Below are positions 56,165 to 64,000 of a stretch of 64,000 nt of DNA, piece after piece. This stretch comes from Mycobacterium decipiens (GTDB lineage: Bacteria > Actinomycetota > Actinomycetes > Mycobacteriales > Mycobacteriaceae): assembly GCF_963853665.1 (NCBI RefSeq), contig NZ_OY970459.1, forward strand, positions 4,092,001 through 4,156,000, read 5' to 3'. Under the pieces are notes generated by a model. That model saw nothing but the letters and a program-made list of their open reading frames with translations, was not told where the DNA came from and made no database searches. Position numbers and translations under genes: made by a program. Position 1 is the stretch's first letter. Every line of letters begins with the position of its first letter.

Positions 56165-56538
56165 CCGGCCGTTGGCCTCGAGGTAGCAACGGGCGATCTC
56201 GCGCAAGCGGTCTCGTCCGAAGCTGGGGTGCCACGTTCAGAACCGTTGGAGAACCAGGGCGATTCAGTCGCCCGGACCGGCCGGTGCGCGCCTGGGAGCC
56301 CAGATACGGGTGCGCATCACGTCGATCTTGCACCCCCCTTGGAAAAGCGACGACCGTGAGCGCGGTGCCCAGCGGGGGATTCGTGTGTAGGGCGGGGCTG
56401 GGCGCGACTCGCGAGGCAACGCCCGCGTGCAGTGCCCCGCCAGCCGACTCGGCGTACTACTCGAAGGCGTGCCGGACTCGTGCAATTATGGGCATCGTCT
56501 CATCTTCCGATGGTCAGTGGCCGGGTGGGAGGACCACG
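56165..56538. other. 374-bp spacer before the PE_PGRS-phosphodiesterase gene
   Basis: No gene is supported. On the minus strand the last 90 bases read [18 protein letters not shown] before a stop, possibly a relic of a longer protein, but too short to assign. The spacer ends in GGGAGG, the ribosome binding site of the PE gene. Confidence 0.35.
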
Positions 56539-58530
56539 ATGGCGCAGCTGATAGCCGCACCGGACCTGTTGATGACCGCGACGGCAGATGTGGCGGCCAT
56601 CGGCTCCTCGGTCAGGGCGGCGAACCTGGCGGTGTTGGCTCCGACTGGCACGTTGCTGGCTGCTGCTGGTGATGAAGTATCTGCGGCGATTGCCTCGCTG
56701 TTTTCCGGTCACGCCGAGGAATATCAGGCGGTCAGTGCGCAGGTGGCGGCGTTTCATGGGCGATTTGTGCAGGCGTTGAGTGCCGCCAGCGGGGCGTATG
56801 CGGCCGCGGAGGCGGCCAATGCCAACCCGCTGGGGACGCTGGCCGACGACGTTTTGGGTGTGATCAATGCGCCGACGAACTTTTTGTTGGGGCGTCCGGT
56901 GATTGGTGACGGGGCCAACGGCGTGCCCGGCACTGGGCAAGCGGGTGGGGACGGCGGGATTCTGTGGGGCAATGGCGGCACGGGCGGGTCAGGTGGGCCG
57001 GGTCAGATGGGAGGGCGCGGCGGCAATGCCGGGTTGATCGGTAATGGTGGACTCGGCGGGGCCGGCGGTATCCGAGGCGGGACCGGCGGCACCGGCGGCA
57101 CGGGCGGGTGGTTGCTGGGCAATGGCGGGGTCGGCGGCACCGGGGGTGTCGGCTTAGGCAGCATCCCCGCTGGGACCGGTGGGATCGGCGGCGCCACATT
57201 GTCGTTGTTCGGCGCCCCGGGCGCGGCCGGCCCGGCCGGGACTTATTACGCAAACGTGATGCAGGCGACTCCCGAGCAGGCCGCCCTGCTGATCTTGACG
57301 ACACCGGATGCGAATTTCCTGTTGATCGGCACCGACGGCACGAATCTGAGCAGAATCCTGGCCGACCCGGGTGGCACCCCGAACTTCCACGAACTGATGG
57401 CGCAAAGCGTCACCTCCGCGTCGACGATCGTCGGGCACACCACCATCTCCAACCCCTCGTGGACGACGATTCAGACCGGTGTGTCGAGCGAGACGGCCGG
57501 GGTGACCAACAACGTCTTCACCCCGTGGACGTATGACACATGGCCGACGGTGTACAACTTCCTTGAGAACACCTATGGCGACCAAGTCAACACCACGGTC
57601 ATCGCTAACGGGGAGGGCACCGTTAGCGGCATCAACACCCGAATCGCCGGCGCCGGCTCGAATCCCGCCGACAACATCGAATTCGTCCCGCAGGTCGCGG
57701 GCGACACGGACTGGATAGCGACACAGAATCTGGTCGGCGAGAAGACCCAGGCCGCAATTCTGGCCGCCGATCCCAACAAAGGCAATCTCATCTTCGCGTC
57801 CTTCGCAGGTGTCGATAACGTCGGGCATCAATACGGCGGTGATTCGCCGCAGTACGCGCTGGCGCTTCGGAACATGGACTACAACCTCGGCTCCCAAACC
57901 AATGGTGGCGGCCTGATGGGAGCGATAGCAACCTGGGAGGCCAACCCCGCCAACATGGGTGAGGAATGGACCGTGCTCGTGGTCACCGACCATGGTCAAG
58001 TAGGGCCCGCCCAGCTCGGTGGTATCACTCACGGCTTCCAATCTCCCCTGGAGACAGCGACATTCCTGATTTTCGATCAGGCCGGCAATGATATGCAGGA
58101 CGGGTTTATCAACAACTCGTGGCAGACCGTGAGTACGACGCCGACGATTATGGATCAATTCGGCATTGCGCCGCTGCCGTATATGCAGGGTGCGCCCCTG
58201 ACGTCGCCCAGCTTTGATGGCACCTATGTTGATCCCGGCGCCAACCTGTACAGCGTGCTCAGCGCCGATTTCGCCGCACAAGGTTATCCCGATATCGCGA
58301 CCAACCTGACTCTGGCATCGCGGACGATCGTGGCCACGATTCCCTACCTGGTGTACGAGCAGATAGACAGTATCGTCGATTTGGTGCCCAGTTTCTTACA
58401 GGTGCCGGTCTCATGGATCGGCGCCGGCATCTACCAGTCGGTTAATATCCCCGCACAGATCTTTATCCGGTTCACCGGCGTGACCGGCAACCAAATCATC
58501 CCGCCGGTACTCAACCCATTCCTAACCTAG
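56539..58530 (+). CDS. PE_PGRS protein fused to an alkaline-phosphatase-superfamily phosphodiesterase
   Basis: 663 residues. PE domain 1 to about 98 ([20 protein letters not shown]...). Short PGRS section about 125-235. From about 236 a type I phosphodiesterase/nucleotide pyrophosphatase-like domain. Visible metal-site motifs are LIGTDGTN (Asp266), Ser304 in [12 protein letters not shown] at the nucleophile position, VDNVGHQYG (Asp426, His430), VVTDHGQ (Asp484, His485) and His498 in THGF. The set matches the two-zinc core. A hydrophobic C-terminal stretch follows about residue 590. The PE part should direct ESX-5 export, making this a surface or secreted phosphodiester hydrolase. Substrate unknown. 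Confidence 0.85.
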   Translation: MAQLIAAPDLLMTATADVAAIGSSVRAANLAVLAPTGTLLAAAGDEVSAAIASLFSGHAEEYQAVSAQVAAFHGRFVQALSAASGAYAAAEAANANPLGTLADDVLGVINAPTNFLLGRPVIGDGANGVPGTGQAGGDGGILWGNGGTGGSGGPGQMGGRGGNAGLIGNGGLGGAGGIRGGTGGTGGTGGWLLGNGGVGGTGGVGLGSIPAGTGGIGGATLSLFGAPGAAGPAGTYYANVMQATPEQAALLILTTPDANFLLIGTDGTNLSRILADPGGTPNFHELMAQSVTSASTIVGHTTISNPSWTTIQTGVSSETAGVTNNVFTPWTYDTWPTVYNFLENTYGDQVNTTVIANGEGTVSGINTRIAGAGSNPADNIEFVPQVAGDTDWIATQNLVGEKTQAAILAADPNKGNLIFASFAGVDNVGHQYGGDSPQYALALRNMDYNLGSQTNGGGLMGAIATWEANPANMGEEWTVLVVTDHGQVGPAQLGGITHGFQSPLETATFLIFDQAGNDMQDGFINNSWQTVSTTPTIMDQFGIAPLPYMQGAPLTSPSFDGTYVDPGANLYSVLSADFAAQGYPDIATNLTLASRTIVATIPYLVYEQIDSIVDLVPSFLQVPVSWIGAGIYQSVNIPAQIFIRFTGVTGNQIIPPVLNPFLT

Positions 58531-58606
58531 CCGCTTAAGGATCGACTTCCGACAATTTGTTGGCGATGTTAAGCCCCTGGTTTGTGCCGAATCCTCAAGC
58601 GGCTAG
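58527..58606. repeat. 16-bp inverted repeat, 48 bp apart, at the end of the PE-phosphodiesterase gene
   Basis: CTAGCCGCTTAAGGAT (58527-58542) pairs with ATCCTCAAGCGGCTAG (58591-58606) at 15 of 16 positions. The left arm contains the stop codon of the PE gene. It may be a terminator or the inverted termini of a small insertion. Confidence 0.45.
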
Positions 58607-58822
58607 CGGTGTTTCAATGGCGCCATCGTTGAAGATGGCTTGCGTGTCGATGCGGATTCGTTTCGTAGTCACGGTCGACGCGTATCCAGTGCGCGGGTTT
58701 GCGTCCGATGCGGGGCGTGCCCTACGTGATAGCGCCGGGTGCGGCCAGGCGATCACCGCCGCATCCAGGGCCTCCAACACCGCCCGATAACGCAGCTCAG
58801 ACACACGCAGCTCCCCCAACAT
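58595..58822 (-). pseudogene. Possible IS481-type transposase N-terminal remnant
   Basis: On the minus strand an ATG at 58822 opens MLGELRVSELRYRAVLEALD, similar to the first helix of IS481-like transposases. The helix-turn-helix and integrase core do not follow; the frame runs through unrelated sequence to a stop inside the inverted repeat at 58595. It lies immediately downstream of the tRNA-Leu, a common insertion site. H37Rv has IS-like genes beside its leuX. Confidence 0.35.
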
Positions 58823-58853
58823 GCCGGGCCTTCGCAAAGCAGCAACCTGTCGG

Positions 58854-58927
58854 TGCCCCCAGTCGGACTCGAACCGACACTGGGCGGATTTTAAGTCCGC
58901 TGCCTCTGCCAATTGGGCTATGGGGGC
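58854..58927 (-). tRNA. leuX: tRNA-Leu(UAA)
   Basis: The minus strand folds as a cloverleaf: acceptor GCCCCCA/TGGGGGC, anticodon stem GCGGA/TCCGC with loop CTTAAAA (anticodon TAA), and T-arm GTCGG-TTCGAGT-CCGAC. The discriminator is A and CCA is not encoded. The variable region is only 5 nt (CCAGT), short for a leucine tRNA. A TACATT -10 box lies 9 bp upstream of the mature 5' end. The PE8-PPE15-esx-trcRS cassette follows, as in H37Rv near leuX. Confidence 0.85.
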
Positions 58928-59271
58928 TCGGCGGCGAATGTAGCGGTTGGACCCCCGATCCAGTGCACCAACCCTACCGCGACACGCGGGGTGCGCAGGG
59001 GCCGCAATCCGAGTAAGATCCGCGCGCCGCGCGCCTGTTTAAGGTGCCGATTCCGGCACCAGGTGACACCGCCATGTCAGCCCCCAGCAGCTTGTTAAAA
59101 CTGTCGGCCACAGCGTTAAGAAGCCGTAAACGTCGGGCGTCCTAGGTCTTTCGATCACGAATGTGGAGCCGCGGCTGGTTAGCGTTACGCCAATCCACAG
59201 GCAGTCGTACGTAAACACACAGGGTCCACCCGGTGAATGCGTCGGCGAGGTTCACACACGAGGAGCAATGG
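58928..59271. other. 344-bp spacer between tRNA-Leu and PE8
   Basis: Holds the tRNA promoter on the minus strand and presumably the PE8 promoter on the plus strand. A short perfect hairpin GGTGCCG/CGGCACC lies at 59043-59060. GAGGAG precedes the PE8 ATG. No coding sequence is supported. Confidence 0.4.
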
Positions 59272-60099
59272 ATGTCATTCCTAACGACAGTGCCTGAAGA
59301 GTTGACGGCGGCGGCCGCACAGCTCGGGACCATCGGGGCAGCGATGGCAGCCCAGAACGCTGCCGCGGCGGCGCCCACCACGGCCATCGCTCCGGCGGCC
59401 CTCGATGAAGTATCCGCGTTGCAGGCGGCCCTCTTCACCGCGTATGGCACCTTCTACCAGCAGGTCAGCGCCGAAGCTCAGGCCATGCACGACATGTTTG
59501 TCAACACCCTGGGGTTCAGCGCCGGTACCTACGGCGTAACGGAGTCGCTCAACTCAACCGCGGCCGCTTCGCCCTTCGCGGGCCTCATGTCGGGTGCCAG
59601 CGGCCTGATCGACGCGTCGGCCTCGGTCATCCCGGACGAGTTCTCGGGTGGCATTGCCAACATTGCCAACATCGGAGCCGGGAACTGGGCCTCCGGCGCG
59701 TCCTGCCTGATCGGCCTCTGTGGCGGCGGTCTACTTCCCGCCGAGGAAGCCGCTGAGGCCGCGGCCGAGGGAGCCGGCCTGGGAGCGCTCGGGGCCGCCG
59801 AGGCGGCCATCGGAGCCGAGGCGGCCCTGGGCGCTCCGATCGCGGCCGGCCTGGGCGGGGCATCCGCGGTCGGCATGTTGTCGGTGCCACCCAGCTGGGC
59901 CGGACAGGCCACCCTGGTGTCGAGCACCAGCACGCTATCGGGCGCGGGCTGGACCGCCGCCGCACCACACGGGGCCTCGGGAACATTCCTTCCCGCCGGG
60001 ATGCCGGGGGCGGCCACGGCGGCACGCAACAGCGCCGGCTTCGGTGCGCCGCGCTACGGCGTCAAACCGATCGTCATGCCCAAGCCGGCGACGGTCTAG
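59272..60099 (+). CDS. PE8: PE family protein PE8
   Basis: 275 residues, the length of M. tuberculosis PE8 (Rv1040c), from an ATG with GAGGAG upstream. PE domain 1 to about 100 (MSFLTTVPEELTAAAAQLG... with YxxxS/E near its end). The C-terminal 175 residues are Ala/Gly-rich and end in SVPPSW, then PRYGVKPIVMPKP. In M. tuberculosis PE8 pairs with PPE15 and the EspG5 chaperone for ESX-5 export. The pair is co-transcribed here, 75 bp apart. Confidence 0.93.
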   Translation: MSFLTTVPEELTAAAAQLGTIGAAMAAQNAAAAAPTTAIAPAALDEVSALQAALFTAYGTFYQQVSAEAQAMHDMFVNTLGFSAGTYGVTESLNSTAAASPFAGLMSGASGLIDASASVIPDEFSGGIANIANIGAGNWASGASCLIGLCGGGLLPAEEAAEAAAEGAGLGALGAAEAAIGAEAALGAPIAAGLGGASAVGMLSVPPSWAGQATLVSSTSTLSGAGWTAAAPHGASGTFLPAGMPGAATAARNSAGFGAPRYGVKPIVMPKPATV

Positions 60100-60174
60100 G
60101 GAGCAGACGCCGACGCGGTCGCCCAATCAACAACGAAATTCAGCCAATAGAACTCTAAAGAACGGGATACAACA

Positions 60175-61365
60175 ATGGATTTCGGAGCTTTGCCCCCTGA
60201 GATCAACTCCGCACGGATGTACGCCGGCGCAGGTCCGGCGCCGATGCTGTCCGCCGCTGCGGCGTGGAACGGCCTGGCTGCCGAGTTGAGCACGACAGCG
60301 ACCTCCTACGAGTCGGTGATCACCCGGCTGACCACCGAGTCTTGGATGGGTCCGGCGTCGCTGTCGATGGTTGCCGCGGCCCAGCCCTATCTGGCCTGGT
60401 TGGCCTACACCGCCGAATCCGCGGCGCACGCGGGCGGGCAGGCCATGGCATCGGCGGCCGCCTACGAAGCGGCGTTTGCGATGACGGTGCCCCCGGCGGA
60501 GGTCGCCGCCAACAGGGCGATGCTGGCGGCACTGGTGGCGACGAACATCCTGGGTCAGAACACCCCGGCAATCATGGCCAACGAGGCCCTCTATGCCGAG
60601 ATGTGGGCGCAGGACGCGATGGCGATGTATGGCTACGCCGCCTCCTCCGCGGCGGCCGGGACGCTGAGCCCGCTGACCACACCGGCGCAGACCACCAACC
60701 CGGGCGGGCTGGCCCTCCAGGCCGCGGCGGTGGGCCAAGCGGCCACCGCCGGCACCGCCCAGCAGGTTGGTCTGGAAAGCCTGATCACCAGCCTGCCCAA
60801 CGCGATCATGGGTCTCGCCTCCCCGGTGACATCACTTGCCGATGCGACCGGGCTGACCGGAGTGGTGAAGAGCATCGACGAGTTTCTCGCGATTCCGTTC
60901 GTGGGGAACATTGTCAACAGCAGCATCAACACCGCGGCCTGGTTTGTCATGGCCGCCATACCCACCGCGATATTCCTCGGAAACACCGTGGGCGCCGCCG
61001 CGCCGGCGGCCGTCGTCGAGGGCGCCGCCGAGGGTGCGCTGGGCGCGGCCGGTGCGGCCGCCGCGGCGGGAGCGGGGTTGGCCGACGCCGTCGCGCCGGC
61101 GGGCCTCGGCGCCAGTTTGGGCGAGGCCGCCCTGGTCGGCAGCCTGTCGGTGCCGGCCAGCTGGTCGTCGGCCACCCCCGCGGTAACCGTTGGCGCCACG
61201 GCTGCGGAGGGTAGCGGTTGGACCGTCGCTGCCGAGGAGGCCGGGCCGGTCACCGGAGTGGCAGGAATGCCGGGAATGGCCGCGGCCGCTAAGGGTGCCG
61301 GCGCCTACGCCGGACCGCGGTACGGATTCAAACCCATCGTTATGCCAAAACAGGTCGTCGTGTAA
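60175..61365 (+). CDS. PPE15: PPE family protein PPE15 (SVP subgroup)
   Basis: 396 residues. PPE domain 1 to about 180 ([18 protein letters not shown]...), with WxG-like SWMGPAS. The C-terminal part has GSLSVPASW, the GxxSVPxxW motif, and ends [12 protein letters not shown]. Partner of PE8; the heterodimer is a substrate of ESX-5. Followed 146 bp later by the esx genes. Confidence 0.93.
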   Translation: MDFGALPPEINSARMYAGAGPAPMLSAAAAWNGLAAELSTTATSYESVITRLTTESWMGPASLSMVAAAQPYLAWLAYTAESAAHAGGQAMASAAAYEAAFAMTVPPAEVAANRAMLAALVATNILGQNTPAIMANEALYAEMWAQDAMAMYGYAASSAAAGTLSPLTTPAQTTNPGGLALQAAAVGQAATAGTAQQVGLESLITSLPNAIMGLASPVTSLADATGLTGVVKSIDEFLAIPFVGNIVNSSINTAAWFVMAAIPTAIFLGNTVGAAAPAAVVEGAAEGALGAAGAAAAAGAGLADAVAPAGLGASLGEAALVGSLSVPASWSSATPAVTVGATAAEGSGWTVAAEEAGPVTGVAGMPGMAAAAKGAGAYAGPRYGFKPIVMPKQVVV

Positions 61366-61499
61366 TTGGGAAAAAGGGGGGACATGTCACTCGTTTGAGG
61401 CCAGCAATTAACCGATTAGTCGTAACCTATCCGTAATGCGGCTACCACCGCGCCGATCACAACCGCTACAACGTCAACGACGTGAATACTTCGAGATAA

Positions 61500-61808
<309 letters not shown>

Positions 61809-61858
61809 CAGCGAAAACCGCTGCTGCCCAACAGCTTCAACTCAGGAGGACAAAACCT

Positions 61859-62143
61859 ATGACCATCAACTATCAGTTCGGCGATGTTGACGCCCACGGT
61901 GCCATGATCCGGGCACAGGCCGCATCGTTGGAGGCCGAGCACCAGGCCATCGTTCGCGATGTCCTTGCGGCTGGTGACTTTTGGGGCGGCGCCGGTTCGG
62001 TGGCCTGCCAGGAGTTCATCACCCAGTTGGGCCGCAACTTCCAGGTGATCTACGAGCAGGCCAACGCCCACGGCCAAAAGGTGCAGGCGGCCGGCAGCAA
62101 CATGGCGCAAACCGACAGCGCTGTCGGCTCCAGTTGGGCCTAA
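61859..62143 (+). CDS. esxI: EsxI/Mtb9.9-type WXG100 protein
   Basis: 94 residues with N-terminus MTINYQFGDVDAHG, WGG motif in GDFWGGAGS and C-terminal SSWA. The Mtb9.9 family (EsxI, L, N, O, V) is meant. Partner of the upstream QILSS protein, 50 bp downstream with an AGGAGG site. A strong hairpin follows. Confidence 0.93.
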   Translation: MTINYQFGDVDAHGAMIRAQAASLEAEHQAIVRDVLAAGDFWGGAGSVACQEFITQLGRNFQVIYEQANAHGQKVQAAGSNMAQTDSAVGSSWA

Positions 62144-62159
62144 AGCAGCACCGTCATTC

Positions 62160-62197
62160 CAACGTGGCCGCACACCGGTTGGTGTGCGGCCACGTTG
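62160..62197. terminator. Hairpin terminator after the esx pair
   Basis: A 17-bp perfect stem with a GGTT loop starts 16 bp after the esxI stop and ends 98 bp before the trcR ATG. The strongest terminator in the segment; it separates the esx unit from the trcRS unit. Confidence 0.75.
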
Positions 62198-62295
62198 CTC
62201 TCTGAGCGGAACCAAATAGACTCACATTTGAAAATCATATGAATCCCGTGACAGCTGCATGTGCGCTTGCAGAGGAGTTGAGAGGATACGGGAAT

Positions 62296-63069
62296 ATGAC
62301 GGCAATGTCGGGGTATGCGCGCAGTCAACGTCCGCGCCAAGCCATCCTGGGGCAGCTGCCCCGGATTCATCGCGCGGATGGATCACCGATCCGGGTATTG
62401 CTGGTCGACGACGAACCAGCGCTGACCAACCTAGTCAAGATGGCACTGCACTACGAAGGCTGGGAAGTCGAAGTCGCCCACGACGGTCGAGAGGCCATCG
62501 CCAAGTTCGACAAGGTCGGCCCCGACGTGCTGGTCCTGGACATCATGCTGCCCGACGTCGACGGGTTGGAAATTCTGCAACGGGTCCGAGAATCCGAGAC
62601 CTACACGCCGACGCTGTTCCTGACCGCGCGCGACTCCGTCATGGACCGGGTCACCGGTCTGACCGCGGGCGCCGACGACTACATGACAAAGCCGTTCAGC
62701 CTCGAAGAGCTGGTCGCCCGGTTGCGCGGATTGCTGCGTCGCTCCAGCCATCTGGAAAAGCCCGCCGATGAGTCGCTCCGAGTCGGAGAACTCAGGCTGG
62801 ACGCGGCCAGCCGGGAAGTCACGCGCGACGGTACGCAGATCTCGCTCTCGTCGACCGAGTTCGAACTGCTTCGCTTCCTGATGCGCAATCCGCGGCGCGC
62901 ATTGAGCCGCACCGAGATCCTCGACCGGGTGTGGAACTACGACTTCGCGGGACGCACCAGCATTGTTGACCTGTACATCTCCTACCTGAGGAAGAAGATC
63001 GACTCCGACCGGGAGCCGATGATTCACACGGTCCGCGGCATTGGTTACATGCTGCGACCGCCGGAATGA
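62296..63069 (+). CDS. trcR: Response regulator TrcR
   Basis: 257 residues, equal to M. tuberculosis TrcR, from an ATG with GAGAGGA upstream. Receiver domain about 32-145: acidic pocket DDE (38-40), phospho-acceptor Asp82 in LDIMLPD, Thr110 and Lys132. The OmpR-type winged helix about 160-255 ends RGIGYMLRPPE. It binds AT-rich promoter DNA; in M. tuberculosis it activates itself and represses Rv1057. Cotranscribed with trcS, 7 bp downstream. Confidence 0.94.
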   Translation: MTAMSGYARSQRPRQAILGQLPRIHRADGSPIRVLLVDDEPALTNLVKMALHYEGWEVEVAHDGREAIAKFDKVGPDVLVLDIMLPDVDGLEILQRVRESETYTPTLFLTARDSVMDRVTGLTAGADDYMTKPFSLEELVARLRGLLRRSSHLEKPADESLRVGELRLDAASREVTRDGTQISLSSTEFELLRFLMRNPRRALSRTEILDRVWNYDFAGRTSIVDLYISYLRKKIDSDREPMIHTVRGIGYMLRPPE

Positions 63070-63076
63070 GCCGGGA

Positions 63077-64000
63077 ATGACCCCGGACCGAAGCGCTCGG
63101 TCCAGACGAATCCCCTGGTGGCGACCCCGTTCGTTGCGCCAGCAGTTGTTATTGGGCGTCCTGGCGGTCGTGACCGTTGTGTTGGTGGCCGTCGGTTTCG
63201 TCTCGGTGCTGAGCCTGAGCGGCTATGTCACCGCGATGAACGACGCCGAGCTCGCCGAATCCCTGCACGCGTTGAACCACGCCTACGCCAGGTACCGCAC
63301 CGGCGAGCAGGCAGAAACACGTACCGGCAACCTGCCCGTGTCCCAGGCGGTGCTGGAGTTCACCGGACAGACGCCCGGAAACCTCATTGCCGTGCTGCAC
63401 GACGGCGTGGTGATCGGATCGGCCGTCTTCACCGAAGACGGAGCACGGCCCGCTCCGCCCGACGTCATCCGCGCGATCGAGGCACGGCGGTGGACCGACA
63501 GCTCACCACACATCGAGAACCTGGGCAGCCTGGGCTCCTACCAGGTTGACAGTAGCGCCAATGGATCCGACCGACTGATCGTCGGCGTATCGCTGGGTCT
63601 GGCTGACGAGATCATCGCCCGCAAGAAGGTCACCACCATGGCGCTTGTCGGGGCCGCGTTGGTGATCACCGCGGCACTGACGGTTTGGGTGGTGGGCTAC
63701 GCGCTGCGCCCACTGCGCCGGGTCGCCGCCACCGCCGCGGAGGTCGCCACGATGCCGCTTACCGGAGACGACCACCAGATCAGCGTGCGAGTGCGGCCGC
63801 AGGACACCGACCCGGATAACGAAGTCGGCATCGTCGGGCACACACTGAATCGCTTGTTGGACAACGTGGATAGTGCGCTGGCGCATCGCGTCGACTCCGA
63901 CATGCGGATGCGGCAATTCATCACCGACGCCAGCCACGAGCTGCGTACTCCGCTCGCGGCAATTCAGGGCTATGCCGAACTGACTCGTCAGGACAGTTCG
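63077..64000 (+). CDS. trcS: Sensor histidine kinase TrcS, truncated by window end
   Basis: 308 codons are seen; full M. tuberculosis TrcS has about 509. TM helix 1 (LLLGVLAVVTVVLVAVGFVSVL-like, about 26-46), a 140-residue extracytoplasmic sensor, TM helix 2 (VGAALVITAALTVWVVGYAL, about 190-212), HAMP, and the H-box SHELRTPLAAI with His287, the reported phosphorylation site in M. tuberculosis TrcS. The ATP-binding domain lies beyond the window. Confidence 0.93.
   Translation, partial: MTPDRSARSRRIPWWRPRSLRQQLLLGVLAVVTVVLVAVGFVSVLSLSGYVTAMNDAELAESLHALNHAYARYRTGEQAETRTGNLPVSQAVLEFTGQTPGNLIAVLHDGVVIGSAVFTEDGARPAPPDVIRAIEARRWTDSSPHIENLGSLGSYQVDSSANGSDRLIVGVSLGLADEIIARKKVTTMALVGAALVITAALTVWVVGYALRPLRRVAATAAEVATMPLTGDDHQISVRVRPQDTDPDNEVGIVGHTLNRLLDNVDSALAHRVDSDMRMRQFITDASHELRTPLAAIQGYAELTRQDSS

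Overview
The window is GC-rich DNA from a slow-growing Mycobacterium. About three quarters of it follows, in reverse orientation, the gene order of the M. tuberculosis H37Rv interval Rv1032c to Rv1096. The signs are phoH2-desA2-glyA1/coaA, mca-Rv1083-Rv1084, lipU-cbs-pra-metB, echA9-echA8-Rv1069c, two tandem PE_PGRS genes, fadD14-Rv1057, then tRNA-Leu, PE8-PPE15-esxJ-esxI and trcR-trcS. Several blocks are not in H37Rv at this position, so the organism looks like a relative of the tuberculosis complex (for example of the M. kansasii/szulgai type) rather than M. tuberculosis. That placement is inference from recalled gene order, not from a search.

Layout. 0-6.5 kb: N-terminal half of a six-TM adenylyl-cyclase-like protein, translationally coupled to a cell-wall polysaccharide deacetylase, then phoH2, desA2, glyA and coaA. 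6.5-9.1 kb: two membrane proteins and a wrecked PE_PGRS gene. 9.1-28.2 kb: conserved core with Z-farnesyl diphosphate synthase, hemolysin III family, thioredoxin-domain protein, mycothiol conjugate amidase, greA, sulfur amino acid genes, lipase/esterase genes and beta-oxidation genes. 28.4-32.5 kb: tandem PE_PGRS genes. 32.5-42.8 kb: rhodanese/cysteine dioxygenase pair, lipoprotein lpqV, two patatins, a glutamine amidotransferase, a formylglycine-generating-enzyme remnant, fadD14, a beta-propeller protein and a DUF427 protein.

42.9-58.9 kb is the accessory region. It opens next to a 13E12-type HNH-endonuclease remnant and closes at a tRNA-Leu. It holds a glycine betaine-to-glycine demethylation operon: an FAD/folate dimethylglycine enzyme, a monomeric sarcosine oxidase, a Rieske oxygenase, an IclR regulator and an FAD monooxygenase. 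Two abutting 19-bp palindromes sit directly in front of it. A leaderless type VII secretion-like module follows (EspC-like protein, WXG-type long protein, small membrane protein), then a secreted Asn-Pro-Met repeat peptide, an alpha/beta hydrolase, a divergent LysR/isocitrate-lyase-family pair, and a PE_PGRS protein fused to an alkaline-phosphatase-superfamily phosphodiesterase.

58.9-64 kb: tRNA-Leu(UAA), the PE8-PPE15-esx cassette exported by the ESX-5/ESX type VII systems, and the TrcRS two-component system (TrcS truncated by the window end). In M. tuberculosis TrcR represses Rv1057, and that target gene is also in this window at 40-41 kb.
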